Assembly (NCBI GenBank): GCA_021613535.1
Contig: CP075492.1
Location: 17,670,001-17,734,000, forward strand
Source of the DNA: Adineta vaga
Lineage: Eukaryota > Rotifera
DNA: 64,000 nucleotides
Direction: 5' to 3'
A program made the position numbers and the translations under genes. The first letter of the stretch is position 1; every line of letters starts with the position of its first letter. Shown here one piece after another: positions 23,712 to 36,318 of the stretch. A model generated the notes under the pieces. The model saw nothing but the letters and a program-made list of their open reading frames with translations. It was not told the DNA's origin and made no database searches.

Positions 23712-24386
23712 CTTGTGACTATGAATTATAAAAGAAATTTAGGTACATAGAGTAGGACACGAACATTACTAAGTTGTTTTCTCAAATTCTATTGAATGCA
23801 AAGCTTTTGTTTCTAATTTCTAATCGACATATGTACTCCCAAGAATAATTTATCTTATTAATTTTCCGTATCTAAACTTTAATCATCATCTCATTCGTAT
23901 TCTTAAGAGTTAACTATCACTTTTGATCGTCAAAATCTGTAGCAATTTGAAAAACGTTTTGAAAATGTAAAAATTCAGAATGGAATCAACTTTGTAATGC
24001 ATTTAATTTCTTACCTATTCGATCTCAAAAAGAATGTTTCTAATAGCTAGTTTTAAAACAAGCTGATTATATGATATAGATTGCTGCTCCTTATATACAT
24101 ATGGATTGACGAAATTTCAGAAGAAAAATTTCACATATTTATTTCTATGTATTAGGAGAAATGATAAAAATATATCTGTGCACATTTCGTTTATCAAAAC
24201 ATTGAATAACGTGTGTGTCAGCTGCTTTTTCATCCCACAGCAATAGGCCAACGTTTGATGAAAACGACACTGAAATAAGTAAGCCATTTCGGTTCTTATT
24301 TTGTCACGATTGCATTGCAAAGAATCGATATATAAGAAACTGATTCTCTACTGTTTCAAATCACTTACTCGTCGTGAAATTAAAAT
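23712..24386. other. Intergenic, AT-rich
   Basis: Nothing recognisable; presumably the promoter of the secreted peptide gene lies here. Confidence 0.3.
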
Positions 24387-24429
24387 GGTGTGGGTGAGAA
24401 AAAGGGTAATAACTACACCCACACCCTCG
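24387..24429. repeat. Telomere-like hairpin element 6
   Basis: GGTGTGGGTG and CACCCACACCCTCG enclose a short loop. The mariner remnant begins immediately at its right edge, with its N-terminal half missing. Confidence 0.75.
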
Positions 24430-25149
24430 AAGTTATATCACGTTGGGTCGTCGATCAACTGACCGATGAACAAAAGCAAGAACGCGTTAAAATTTGTCGT
24501 CGAAATTTAGCAAAGTTTCGAAATGGGACGTGGAAATTAAATGACATCGTTACCGATGATGAGACATGGATTTATCAAGGACAAATTGGTCAAAAGTCTA
24601 TAGTAATGCTACCTGGATTAGTGAGAATGAACCACCTATGACGATTGTTCGTCGAAATAGCTTTGAGCCTAAGACATTATTTTGTTTTTTCTTTAATTCA
24701 GGTGCTCTTGTTCTTATTCATAAAGTACGGATAAAGGGAACACTATCGACCACAACTATTATACCGATAATTGTCTCGAACGTGTTGTCAGTGAAACACG
24801 ACAGCAAGCAAAATCATCGCACACAAAATATAGCAAATTACTTCATGATAATGGTAGTCCTCATACTTATTCCGATGCTATTGACTTTTTAACCGAAGGA
24901 GGTATTGAAAAAATGCCCCATCCTCCATATTCGCGCGGATCTTGCTCCATGCGACTTTTGCTTAAATGATTACATCACAAGCGCAATCTGACCGATCAAC
25001 CGAACGAAGAATCGCTAGCTCAGGAGGTTTACAAAGTAATGAAGAATATTCTCGAAAAAGAGTTCAAAAAGACTTTCGATAAACTGCTAGAAAGAATGGA
25101 ACTTTGTATTAGTAGTAATGATAGCTATTTTGAACATTTAATGAAATAA
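24430..25149 (+). pseudogene. Mariner transposase remnant, 5' truncated and frameshifted
   Basis: The reading starts in the middle of a mariner transposase (WVVDQLTDEQKQERVKICRR), so the N-terminal helix-turn-helix domain is gone. Successive frames give VTDDETW (first catalytic Asp), WISENEPPMTIVRR and FEPKTLF, LHDNGSPHT (second Asp), and a shifted DLAPCDF (third Asp region). The C-terminal end is ISSNDSYFEHLMK followed by the stop at 25147-25149. At least three frame changes separate these blocks, so it is dead. No terminal inverted repeats were identified. The 5' break coincides with hairpin element 6. Confidence 0.85.
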
Positions 25150-25658
25150 AACTGAAACTATCTTCTTCGTTTATATTTTAATTCAATATTGTCGGAGCTT
25201 AAGTTTAGTATTGAGTATAATAAACTTTATATAAAGGAGTATTGAATTCAAATCCAAGATGCAGTTATTCGATACATTATTGTAGAAGAGGCATTCCACT
25301 ATACAGGTCGATTACGTTATTTTTAATAGTTTTTCATAATCTATCCTGGCTAAACAAAACTTCAATCTCTTTTTATTTCAATGCAGGTAGATAGAGCATC
25401 ATTTACTCTACCGAGCTATACTATTTTCATCTTATTTGTTATGATTCTTCTACAAAAAAGTGCTCAGTTACAAACAAGTCCTTTAAAATTTTTTGAAGGT
25501 ATATAATACATTGGATATTTCGTCGTTTCATCATCATATAACTCGTATTGAGCAAACAAACATAACCTCTGATCGTTCCAAGAAAAATCAAGTACTCATC
25601 GAAAAATACTAAATTCATTTTATTGTGTAACCGATATATTTTAAGGTTTTTCGTTAAG

Positions 25659-25721
25659 CGTGTGGGTGTGGGTGTGGGTGGGTGTTAGATAGATGTAGTA
25701 CCCACACCCCACATCCTCAAG
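25659..25721. repeat. Telomere-like hairpin element 7 (GATAGATGTA loop)
   Basis: Three exact GTGTGG-type units (GTGTGGGTGTGGGTGTGGG) face CCCACACCCCACATCCTCAAG. The loop TTAGATAGATGTAGTA is shared with elements at 41842 and 45166. Confidence 0.85.
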
Positions 25722-26113
25722 AACTACTTGTCGTTTATTTTGAATTATTCAAATACATTTTATAAAATAAAATTTCGAGATTTTCATTTCAAGGATACTT
25801 TACTTTCTTTTGATCTTTTTTACCGTATATAATGGTAGAATCTTAGGTAGTTTATCATATGAATGAGTAAAAAGAATATATTCATGTCCTCCGGATTCTT
25901 TATCCTCTCTTAAGGAAAAATAATGATATATATATTTGAGATCAAATTCCTATGTTTTAATTAGTTTTGAAATGTGTTCTTTGGCATAAATCAAAATTTT
26001 ATTGGAAAAATTAGAGATAACATTTACTCAGCATAATAATTAAATACTATTTCTCCTGTCTTTCTTGGTTACAAAGTAAACGTGTTTTCTTTCTCAGAAA
26101 AAAATGTTCATTA

Positions 26114-26147
26114 AGTGTGTGGATGAGGTAAAGACACTCACACCCTT
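26114..26147. repeat. Telomere-like hairpin element 8 (short)
   Basis: AGTGTGTGGATG faces CACTCACACCCTTA. The shortest and most decayed of the group. Confidence 0.5.
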
Positions 26148-26557
26148 ATCGAACGAGATCAATTAATTCTCAATCGTTAAAAATGAATTTAAATCGACAA
26201 AATGTAACTTGTTCTAATTATTTTTCTCTGTCACAAAATCTTACGTTTCCTCTCAAAAATTCTGATTTAAGTAGGCATGATATTCGATGTTGATTAAAAC
26301 AGTTAGTTTTTAAGCTTCGATATTTACAGCAGATGTTAACTTACATCTGCATATCATTTTGTTCAAAGCTGTAGTTGTCGCAAAACTTTCATAAAGCGAA
26401 TAAAATACTTATTTGACAAATATGTTGTTATTTAACTTAAAAACCTAATTGACGAGAAAAAAAACTTTTCTTTGTTCATTTTGTGAAAAAGATAAGAAAA
26501 TAATGTTGATGATTTTTGTAGATCTTAGCTGGCAAACGTATTTTAACTGAATTAAAC

Positions 26558-28814
26558 ATGAGTAAAATATTGCCGATCAGTGATAATCATACAAATAGTC
26601 ATATCGTAATTGATAAAAAGATTAACATAAATATGTTTCTGTTTTGTATGATTATTTTAGGTTGGATCAATTAACAATGATACATTTCAAACAACAATTA
26701 CTCAATCAAGAACATCGTATGTATATTTTAAACCATCGAAAGAGTATAACAGAGATCTTCTATTTCAGGTGTGAATGTTTTCGAAGACGAAAACTAATGT
26801 GGATGATATTTGGTATTATTGCAGTTATTTTAAGCGCATCAATTATTTCTGTTATTTTTACTGTTGGAATGAAGAAACAAACAAATGAAGCAACGACGTC
26901 AATAGTGACAACAGAATTATCAGAAATAGTAGCGATAACAACCGAAACATGGTCGCAATCACCACCACCACCAGCAATCACAAAAACAACAACAACAACA
27001 ACAAAAACAGAAGGTATACTTTTTTAAAAAGAAAATCAATAAAAAAGAATTAACGGTGAGTCAGAATAAATGAGCGTCTCAGTATTTTCAATATATTTCA
27101 CTCATATTTCAGTACTTAAGAAAAAATCTTTTTAGCAAAAGATTCCTCGTTAAATTCTTAACTAAACCTAGATATTTTTATTATCTGAAATAGTACCATT
27201 ATTTTGTCACATATGATACAATAGATCAGTCTGAGAGTTACAACTTTCAAACACAACATTTTTTCGCATTATTTTTATTACCCTTCTCAGCTCTTCGATC
27301 GTTGTTTCTCTTGATATGACCTTATTTCAGTTTATAAATCGTTGCACATTCATGTTATATGCAGTGCTCCAATAGGCTGAGATCAGAACTATTCAGAGAA
27401 ACAATACTTCAACCAGTCTAACGTCCGGTAAGAAAAATTTTGTGTTTAAAAAATTTAACTCTTGGACCGATCGATTGTAATTTTAGTATCAAGGTTTTCT
27501 TGACATGGAATCGGATACTGATACTCTAATACCTAATTTCTGCCTCAAGAACTTAATCAATAATGATTAATTACTTCATGTCGAATACAATCTCTTCGAA
27601 AATAAAAAAAAGAATTTAATTCGAAACTATAATTTTGTTTTCAAATAAACATTAGTACACGATCTTGTCTTCATTCTTGCTCTACTACTGATAAATATGA
27701 GAAGAATTTTGACTAATACCTAAGAAGAAATGAGAATTTGAGAAGATAAAAGTATAAAGTTATCAATTAGTGAGTATAATAAAATAAAAATTGATTGACA
27801 TAGTCGTGTTTTGAGTAAGTTTTAGAAAAGAGAACTTGTGTTTGATCTTGATCATTTTATTAATCTGATCTTGAAAGTTAATTCAAACATTAAATATCTT
27901 TTTTCGTTCTAGTTCATATCCATACTACATGGAAGGAATATGGAATTACAGTTGCTGGAGGGAACAATGTCGGTAATCAATTGAACCAACTGAATTTACC
28001 TCAAGGAATTGACATTGATGATGACGATGGATCGATTTATATTGCTGATAGAGAAAATCATCGTATCGTTCGATGGAGATTGACTGCAAATAATAGTGAT
28101 GTCGTTGCTGGTGGTAATGGACCTGGACGTGGAGATAATCAATTACAGGGTCCTACTGCTGTGATTATAGATAAAAAGAATGATTCACTCATCATTTGCG
28201 ATTATTTTAACTTTCGAGTAATGCGATGGTTTCTGTATGATTCGACTAAACAACAAAACATCTGGAATGTTGGTTGTATCCATTTGGCAATGGATAATAA
28301 TGGAGATCTTTATGTGTCTGACACTTCGAACCATGATGTAAAACGGTGGAGAACAGGCACATCACCTCAAACAATTGTAGCTGGCGGTAATGGGCAAGGA
28401 TCAGATCTTAATCAACTTAATCATCCTTCTTATCTGTTCGTCGATGAGAATTATTCAGTTTATGTATCAGATATGAATAATAATCGTGTGATGAAATGGG
28501 AAAAAAGTGCATCAGAAGGAGTTGTTGTAGCTGGCGGAAATGGTGGTGGACATGATCTCTCACAAGTGTATCATCCTAAAGGATTGATTGTTGATCGACT
28601 AAATAATGTCTATGTAGCTGGCTCGTCGAATTATCAAATATTCCGCTGGTCACAAGGATCTCAAAAAGGTACTAGTATTGTGGATCAGTTTCGACATGGA
28701 GAAAAGTTTGATTCATTACATTATCCAGATGGTATATTATTCGATCGACAAGGCAATCTTTATGTTGTCGATAGTGGAAAAAATCGAGTCCTGAAATTTG
28801 ATTTTAAAGATTGA
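26558..28814 (+). CDS. Type II membrane-anchored NHL-repeat propeller protein
   Basis: Exons 26558-26605, 26661-26716, 26769-27013 and 27913-28814 join in frame (1,251 nt, 416 residues). The last intron is 899 bp, much longer than usual here. Order: a short cytosolic N-terminus with a basic CFRRRK stop, one TM helix (about residues 43-67), a Thr/Pro-rich stalk, then six NHL blades to the end. Blade signatures include VAGGNGPGRGDNQLQGP and the repeats LYVSDTSNHDVKRW and VYVSDMNNNRVMKW. NHL propellers bind proteins or RNA; an extracellular propeller on a stalk suggests ligand binding. I infer an extracellular C-terminus. The start was chosen because the two small upstream exons extend the frame with good splice sites. 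Confidence 0.78.
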
Positions 28815-28851
28815 AATTATTCTTATAATATCATGAATTTTAACTACTAAT

Positions 28852-29003
28852 CTTGAGTGTGTGGGGGTGGGTATGGGTGTGGGTGCGGGTGTGTGTCTGT
28901 GTGTGCGAGGGTGTGAGTAGGTGTGGGTGTCAATGTTGTGTATGAGACGAAGTAATTATACACCCACACCGAGCCCGCACCCAGCTCACACCCACACCCT
29001 CAT
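28852..29003. repeat. Telomere-like hairpin element 9 (longest, 152 bp)
   Basis: A G-rich arm of about 80 bp, starting CTTGAGTGTGTGGGGGTGGG, faces a C-rich arm ending CACCCACACCCTCAT. The loop GTTGTGTATGAGACGAAG is the reverse complement of the loop in element 14 (44601-44681), so the two are copies of one element. Confidence 0.85.
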
Positions 29004-29080
29004 TTATACATTCTGAAAGAACTTGAAATAATACGATATTCATACAGAATGCAAGACTTTTTCTTTAAAAGATAACTTAC

Positions 29081-29152
29081 AAGAAGGCTCATCATTAGGG
29101 CCAAAGTCAAAATCAAGCAGTTCATTGTCATCGATCTCAGGATCTGAATCCT
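29081..29152 (-). pseudogene. Possible orphan acidic exon
   Basis: Minus strand reads KDSDPEIDDNELLDFDFGP, preceded by a run ending in AG and followed by a GTAAGT donor. It looks like a single exon of an acidic protein, but no neighbouring exon could be joined. Confidence 0.25.
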
Positions 29153-29254
29153 TTTTAAAAAATAAACTAAAACATTTTTATTGTTTACAAATATTTACCA
29201 TATCTATTGTAATTTTGTTTTTGTTTGTTGAAGATCTATCGTGAAAAGAAACAA

Positions 29255-29460
29255 TGACGCGTAATAATATGTTGGAAAAAACACCGTTTCTTTCAGGAGC
29301 ATTTTAAAATGTTTCCCGTTCGTTCGGTCGCTCTGGCGCGGTATAACGACGTAAAATGTATTGCTCATACCGCGGCCGAACAGACGGCAAACATTTTTAA
29401 ATGCCTCCTTACTCAGACAAATATATTTTTTTCCCAGACATGTAAATAATAATTTACTGA
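29255..29460. repeat. Imperfect GC-rich palindrome
   Basis: GGAGCATTTTAAAATGTTTC followed by a GTTCGTTCGGTCG-type block (29297-29344) is mirrored by 29365-29407 (the reverse complement starts GGAGGCATTTAAAAATGTTT). Weaker pairing continues outward through GGAAAAAA and ATAATAAT tracts. Probably a decayed palindromic MITE. Confidence 0.4.
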
Positions 29461-29611
29461 AGGTGAAGCTGAACGGCGAACCGATCTGAAGAGAAAACTC
29501 TCTGTGGATCACTTCGGCGTTCGGCTTCTGATCGAGCCTGTTCGTGTTACTCTCTACAAATAGCTCTTTTCCCTTAACAGAACAGAAAAAAGTTAATGAA
29601 ATAACAAATAA

Positions 29612-29681
29612 AGGGTGTGGGTGTTGATGTCGCTTAATAGCATAGTTTTATGTACACTCACACCCTGACCCACACCCTCAT
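29612..29681. repeat. Telomere-like hairpin element 10
   Basis: AAGGGTGTGGGTGTTGATG faces CACTCACACCCTGACCCACACCCTCA. It lies about 130 bp past the 3' end of the VWA/U-box gene. Confidence 0.75.
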
Positions 29682-29808
29682 CCTCACTCTCGTTACTATG
29701 AATATCTTTCATTGTTGGTTTTTATCACACGTTTTATTTATAAATGAAAAATAATGATGTCATAAATGATTTGGAAAGAAAGAAAAACAAGTTTTTTTAA
29801 GTATTTTT

Positions 29809-32800
29809 TTATTCCTCTTGTTGAGCTAACCATGCTTCAATTACATTCTTAAAGCTGTAGCTTGGAATAATATTCATCACTGCTGTACGACAGACTGGAC
29901 AAGTGTTTCCGACTCTTCGTAGATAATTTTCAAATGCATCTTTTTCAAACATATGTCCACATGGAGTTGTTATTACTGGATCTTCCATGATATCCAATGT
30001 GATAGGACAGGTGAAAAAATTACGATCGAGAGCAACATGAGATCGAGTATGAGCTGTTTTTTCTTCAGTTGTTGTAACTGGAATCGTTTCAAGTACGGCC
30101 AAACCTAACATTTCATCATTCGTTGCTGTTCGTTTTGCTTGTTCGATCATTGCTGATACACTTTGTAAGTAGGGTGGCGACTTTACTGATCTTAAAACTC
30201 GACAAAATTTCTTTCGTTGTCTTTCGAGATATTCTCGTACACCTGGTCTATCGATTCGGTTAAATGGTAGAATGAGCGTGTCCGTTGTTGTATCAAGGGC
30301 TTTCTGTCCACATTCTAAAGCATAATCGATTGGTGAAATACCTGAAGCCGATGCTTGACTATCAACTTGATAATATTCATGTAATCCACGAACAACTCCA
30401 ACAACAAAACGATCATTACAGTGTTCTAAACAGTAATCGATCATGACTTTTTTGGTAACAACAACATTGGCCAGTTCCATCGGTAGTGTTGCACCTTGAC
30501 ATTCAGCTTTTGTTTGTGATACTACTTCACGAATTAATGTTTCATTATCCCATTGAACATAGGGAATAGTTTTCATGCGATCACGAATAGTATAAATGTG
30601 TGCATTGATTTGATTCGACGTATGTACATTACTATATAATTCTAATAATTGATCACGAAAAATATCCACGTCCTTTCGTATTCCATTGTTGTACAATTCA
30701 ATAGCACCGTCCGGTAAATTAGGATAATTCAATAATGTCAGATATCGTGGTCGAACTGTCGCACCCGATGTTGTTAAATTGATTCTATACCATTTTTCTA
30801 CTTCATTTGGATTCGTAACGAACGTGTTCTTTCGAAGCACTTGCCCCGTGTGTGAATCGACTCGATCGAAATTTGAATTTACGAAAATACACCAAGCCAT
30901 AGGTTCATCAGTATCAATGAAGGGTAATGCATCACGATAGATTGATCTCTGATAGTCGATTGTATGACCTCTTGCACGCTGTAAGAAACCTTTCAATGCA
31001 CGAATTGTCAAAATTTGATTGATAGTTTCTAGTTTTTCCGACGACAATTTAATCTTTGGAGCTAATTCTCGAAGTATTTTCATCCAGAAAACACTTCGAT
31101 TATCATCATGATCTAGATTAGTTAAGATTTTATTTGAATCGAGCAATGTTGGTAATGCTTTTATGATAAAATTTGGAAAAGGTCGTTGTGTTACATCCAT
31201 AATCCATGCTAATCGAATCGCTGCCAATGGTTGCAATGTCCAAACACTGCTGCGTGGTACACCGCGTAAATATTGATATTGTTGTAGACAGCAAGGAAGT
31301 TGTCGAAGAATAGATAACAAGTCAATTGTATCATCTGATGTACGCTAAACTTGAATTAATGCATCTTGAGGACCAGGTGAAGGTTGATCTTCGATTTCAC
31401 ACATGCATAACAGATCGAATATCATCGAGAGGAGATGAAAATCATCAGGACAATATAGAGTTCTTAATTGTTGTAATGCATCAGCAAGTTTTTCGACTTG
31501 ACAGGTTAAATTATCTAATCGTACATTTAAGTAACCTATTGCTGGACCATACTTTTTATCATTCTCTTCGATAATCAATCCTTTTTCGTTAAAACTCAAC
31601 GCTTCTTCCCAGAATCGTCTTAATTCTACTTTTGCATTGAGATCATTGTCTACTTGTTTGATCAATTTTCGATATTCAGCACTAAATGTATTCATAATTT
31701 TATTTAAATAACCATATAACTGTTGACTTGCAGTACTATCTTCAAGATACGCCTGCGATGCTTTGGTCAATGGTACTACCAATGACATAAGATTTCGAAA
31801 TTCTTCACCACGAATACATCGTTGAAAATTTAATTTCGCTGTTTCTTCGAGATAACGAAAAATGCCGAGAATTTTCTTCGTTAAGCTTTGTAATTGAATT
31901 TCACCTTGACTGTGACAATTGTTAAATAATTGAATCATTTGTGATGGAGCAAGTAGAAAGGAAGGCAATGCATACATTCCGATTTTGAAATAACCCGGTA
32001 GATGAACATAGGAATGATGTTCACGTAGAAATCCTTCAATTATCGTATCAAGTTGAGTATATCTATCCGATGCAATACCAACGTAGGGAACATTCGGATG
32101 TACACAAGATGAAATGATTGCTGCATGTCGTTCTTCGATTCCCACGGGTGACCAAGGTGGTGCAACAAAAAACACAGTTTTACATTGTTCTTGAAAAGCT
32201 AAACGTGAGATATTATCAGTAAAATCACCATCCGAAATAATGATGGCATCGTAAGCTGTTGGAAATTGCCGAGTACGTTCAAAAGATGGACAGAATGCAG
32301 TACCGCCGCCCATGTGAAATTTTTTCGGTTATAAACGCGTTTGAAAACGCATCCGAAACGCGTCTTATAAACGCATCTGGACGCGTCCTACATGAAACAT
32401 CTGATGCGTCTAGATGCGTTTCGAGGATGCGTTCAGATGCGTTTCACAGATGCGTTTAGACGCGCTCGAAAACAAAACGCGTTCAAACGCATCCGAATAA
32501 TTTATGAAACACCTGACGCGTCAGACGCGTTTCGAAAAAATTGCAAAAAAAAAGATTTTTTTGTACTCGTAGATTTGACCTACGTCACCATCAGAACCTC
32601 ATGATGGTCATCTCTATCCTAGAGGCATAGTACAGAATATATTTTATGACTTACATAATTAATTTTGATTTGTGCAATGAACGAGACTAGAACATATGAA
32701 CATGTGAATAGAAAACAACTGACTTACGATTGAGCCATATATGCTCGATGAACTATCATTTATATGTAGATATCATTTTAAAATTCAATTCTACTTAGAT

Positions 32801-34857
32801 AATAAATGTCTTTATAGCAAAGAATTGTATTTTAGATTAGATTACATATTTTCTGATATTGATAATTAATTAATATTTAGTTCAATAACAAAAACCATCT
32901 TTTATCAAAACTCGTATATATTTTCATATTTAGTTTATTTTGATCTATATTGGAAAACAAATAAGGTAATTGAAGAATGAAATAGAATTATTTAAGAAAA
33001 ATATGAATCTTATTCGAATTTTAATAATACAAAAAAACATAAAAATTCGAGAATCATTTTTTTGAACTATTATGAAAAAAAAGTTATTTCGACGGAGAAA
33101 TTAGTTTATCTTTCTATTTTTGATATTTAATTCAAATGTAAACAAAAATCTTATAGTTTTAACAATATTTCGTAAAAAGATCCATTAAAATATGAAATAT
33201 AAATTAAATTCAATAATATAAATAATTACAATTGAATAATTATTATCTGATATTTTCTTTTCTACAAGATCAAAAACGAAATATATTTATTTATATATAA
33301 TAACAATAGTAAACTCTTTGTTTTCTAAATATTAAATGAAAAACAAAAGAAAAATGAGAATTATGTGAATATTATTTATAAATAAACCTTTTATTTCCTT
33401 GAGTTCTACTATTTTGTTGATAAACTTCTTTGCACATTTGAGTGGTTTTCTTTCCAATCAATAATGCTAAAAGATCATTTATACTTAATTTTTGTGTATA
33501 AAAATCATTATTTTTATGTCTATTCTACATCTGCAATTCGTATTTTTAATTAAATACTTGTTTTCTTCATTTGCGTAATTTAAACTGAAACTTTTGACTA
33601 AAGAACAGAATTTCAATGAACACAAAGATAAAATTGTCTGTATGATAAAGATATTAACTTCTATTCTAAGATGACACAATTATATAAAAATATTTGATGC
33701 GTCGTATTTGATCAATAATAACCCTCAAACTGATTGAAACAAACGCAAAAATCTTTCTAAAGCCATAGGTTTGTCTTTATATCAAAAAGTCGTTTCGAGA
33801 CCTTTTTTATCGAAATCCATTCTCATCTAAAATGCGTTTGAACGCGTTTATCATCCAGATTATCCCTAAAACGCATTTGAATATCAACAGCAGTGAAACG
33901 CGTCCCTACTCCAAACGCGTTTAATCGCGTTTCTTAGTTCAAACGCGTTAGAACGCACACATCAGACGCGTCTAAACGCTTTCGCAATTCAAACGCATCA
34001 GGACGCGTGCTTCAGACGCGTTTAAACGTTCTCTCAGTCCAAACGCAGCAGAACGCGTGCTTTAAACGCGTCTAAACGCTTTCGTCTCTGAAAACGGGCA
34101 AAAACGCGATATAGAAACCAAACGCGTTTGTGTTTCATGTGCGTCTGGACGCATTTCTTACTAGGAACGCGTTCGAACGCGCCCATAGGATGCGTTTAGA
34201 CGCAGTACATGTATCATTTGAAACACTAAACGCGTTCAAACGCAGACTAAACGCGTTTTTTCTGCGTTTCAGTGTTACATGGGCGCTAGGACGATAATTT
34301 TCTTTACTAAATTCATCCAAAGTTAATAATCGACCACCAAGAGTATTGTGTACTTTTTCTTGTGTATCACCACCAAACAAAGATACATGAACTTGTATGT
34401 CTTGATTCTGTAATCTTGCACAAAATCCGATGATAGTTCGAACTAGAGGATCGAAACCTGAACAAGACATCGATCCACTCATATCGAAATGAATAATTAC
34501 TGATCGTTTTTCCAATTGAATATTGAATTGTTTTAAATCATCAAATGTTAAAATGGCTTTGGTTGGATGATACATAACTACTTGTTTGACTACAGAGACA
34601 ATTCGATCGAAAGGTATATCCATTTTTCGAGATAATAAATCAAGCATTCGATGGTACACATTTTCTATATATACTTCTCGTTCTTCAGCTGCTTTTTTAT
34701 TACACAGTTGTTCAAGATTTTTTAGTAACTCCAGGTATTGTTCTTGACTGCAATTGCATGGATCTTCATCAGATAACAGCAAGACTGGTACGAAAAAATC
34801 TTCTTGAGCAGCTTTTCGAGCTTCGCAAGCTAACATCTGTTTTGTTCGATGAGACAT
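29809..34857 (-). pseudogene. VWA/U-box protein gene, split by a transposon and carrying an in-frame stop
   Basis: The two host parts (34857-34284 and 32308-29809), after removal of one copy of the 2-bp duplication, total exactly 3,072 nt, one frame of 1,023 codons plus stop. A von Willebrand A domain starts near residue 130 with the MIDAS motif DMSGSMS; the GGT and IISDGDFTD parts lie beyond the insertion. A long helical middle follows, and a C-terminal U-box (FFTCPITLDIMEDPVITTPC...CPVCR) would act as a ubiquitin E3 ligase. Codon 512 (31347-31345) is TAG in an otherwise open frame. The insertion plus nonsense codon means no full-length product unless the element is spliced or excised and the stop is read through. 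A 242-bp copy lies at 44898-45139. Confidence 0.85.
32309..34283. mobile_element. Non-autonomous transposon with CCCATGT ends and AAACGCGTT arrays
   Basis: It starts CCCATGTGAAA and ends TTACATGGG; outside lie taccgccg and cgctagg, so the target duplication is CG (2 bp). Precise removal restores the U-box gene frame and the VWA GGT motif. The first 220 bp and last 460 bp carry more than 40 variants of AAACGCG(T/A)TT or GACGCGT in both orientations, a typical transposase-binding array. The 1.2-kb centre is very AT-rich and has no open frame of interest. The superfamily is unknown to me. Confidence 0.85.
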
Positions 34858-35055
34858 GTTAAAGTTTTGCTTTAAAATAAGTGTTTATTTTTGTACACTG
34901 CATTTTATATAGTGCCATCTATTCTCGGAAGAATTATGAAATCTTGCACAATCTTCATCATTTCTGTCTATACAAACATCCGGACTTCCTAGTCGTCATT
35001 TTATGATGTAATATTAGACAATTTCATCGATCAAAAATAAAATTCCTAGAAAAAT

Positions 35056-35107
35056 CTTGAGGGTGGGGTGGGTATGGGTAATGAAAGAAAACACCCACAG
35101 CCCTCAA
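35056..35107. repeat. Telomere-like hairpin element 11 (GGGTAATRAAAG loop)
   Basis: CTTGAGGGTGGGGTGGG faces ACACCCACAGCCCTCAAG around GGGTAATGAAAG. It is followed directly by (AT)n. The loop resembles those of elements 13 and 18. Confidence 0.8.
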
Positions 35108-35747
35108 GATATATATATATATATATATATATGAAATTTATGGTCTTTTTGGAAATGGAAAAGGAAATTTTCAAATGCAAAACCGTTTTTTACATGCGAT
35201 GGTAAGATCCAATTTCCAGGAAATTCAAATATAACATAATCATAGTATCTTGAAAATTTATTTAACTCAACATCAATAACGGACGTAGTCTGGCACTTAT
35301 ATTTAATATAGAAAAGAAATTTAGAGTATCGATTGGGTTGGGTTGACTGAGATTGATTTACTTCAGGTGAAATCAAAGAGAGTTAAGAAAAAATACATTT
35401 TTTATGTAGTGTTGTATGAACAAACACCATATCTTTTTTGTTAGATTAAATCGACCTCGATTTAACTAAGCTTTCAAACGAAATACATTATAATCCGGAA
35501 ACCGTATGAAACTGCGTGCGTAGCTTATGTGAAGGATGAATTGAGTTAGTAATTGGACTTAGTGCGAACAAGAAAGAAGCATTGCGAGTACGAATATGAG
35601 TTTATATGTGAAAAGAGTAGTTGACATTTCTCGTAGCATTAGAAATATGTGCTTTCTCAGTTTTCGTACAGCTCTAAGTTTGTCAATATATTTGCAACCG
35701 AGATTTAAATATATCACAATTATAGTATTACGAAAGGTTTACTCACA

Positions 35748-35822
35748 ACATCTGCTCTCACAGCAATTTCTTCCCACCGACGTTGGACTTCTTGTGATAT
35801 TTGTTCCTCAACAATAGAGAAC
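35748..35822 (-). pseudogene. Possible orphan exon, helical
   Basis: Minus strand reads SIVEEQISQEVQRRWEEI and continues AVRADV before a GTGAGT donor. A stop lies just upstream and no partner exon was found. Coding origin is plausible from composition only. Confidence 0.25.
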
Positions 35823-35904
35823 AGATTTTAATGAGTTATAAGCGCATTTCCCAAATAAAAGTAAGATGTGAAACACTCGAATGGAAGACAACAACAAAAA
35901 CTAA

Positions 35905-35956
35905 CCCAGGTCGACCAATCCGATACTCGGATCCGATCAGATTTGTCGACCTGGGT
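35905..35956. repeat. 52-bp near-perfect hairpin
   Basis: ACCCAGGTCGACCAATC pairs with its inverted copy GATTTGTCGACCTGGGT, and the interior (GATACTCGGATCCGATC) folds again. Its GC content is far above the flanks. It may be a tiny MITE or a structured element. Confidence 0.55.
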
Positions 35957-36318
35957 AAATAATAAGAGAATGTAAATTATGAACTTTTTAGTAGGCTACT
36001 TCCAGCTAAACAAAATAGTTTTTGGAAGTTTCTTGTGATTGGAATATTTAATAAATTCAAAATACGTACTTTTCGATGAACATGGGCACGTTTCCATGCT
36101 TGTCTATCAGCCGCGTGTTTTTGATAAATTAGAGTATTAACGTTGAATGTTTCGCTTCTAAACCTTTTCAACAACTTCCAAAAATCTACGTGACTAGATA
36201 TTTGAGAGAAAAGGCGATAATTCATTACTTCAGAAAACTATTGGAGTATAGTGGGGTCAAACTGACTCTATCAAGAAAATGGACGAACAACCTTTTGAGT
36301 GGCACCCATTATGTGCAT

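Larger units (their letters stand above)
25150..26557. other. Intergenic with two telomere-like hairpins
   Basis: No supported exon. A short hydrophobic frame near 25420-25480 is not convincing. The hairpins at 25659-25721 and 26114-26147 are listed separately. Confidence 0.35.
28815..29808. other. Intergenic with hairpins, an orphan exon and a GC-rich palindrome
   Basis: Holds telomere-like elements 9 and 10, a possible minus-strand orphan exon at 29081-29152 and an imperfect palindrome around 29255-29460. No intact gene seen. Confidence 0.4.

Noticed and set aside
32392-32604. Arg-rich repeat protein in 32.3-32.6 kb and the minus-strand tail after 34284
   Set aside because: These frames read through the AAACGCGTT arrays of the inserted transposon.
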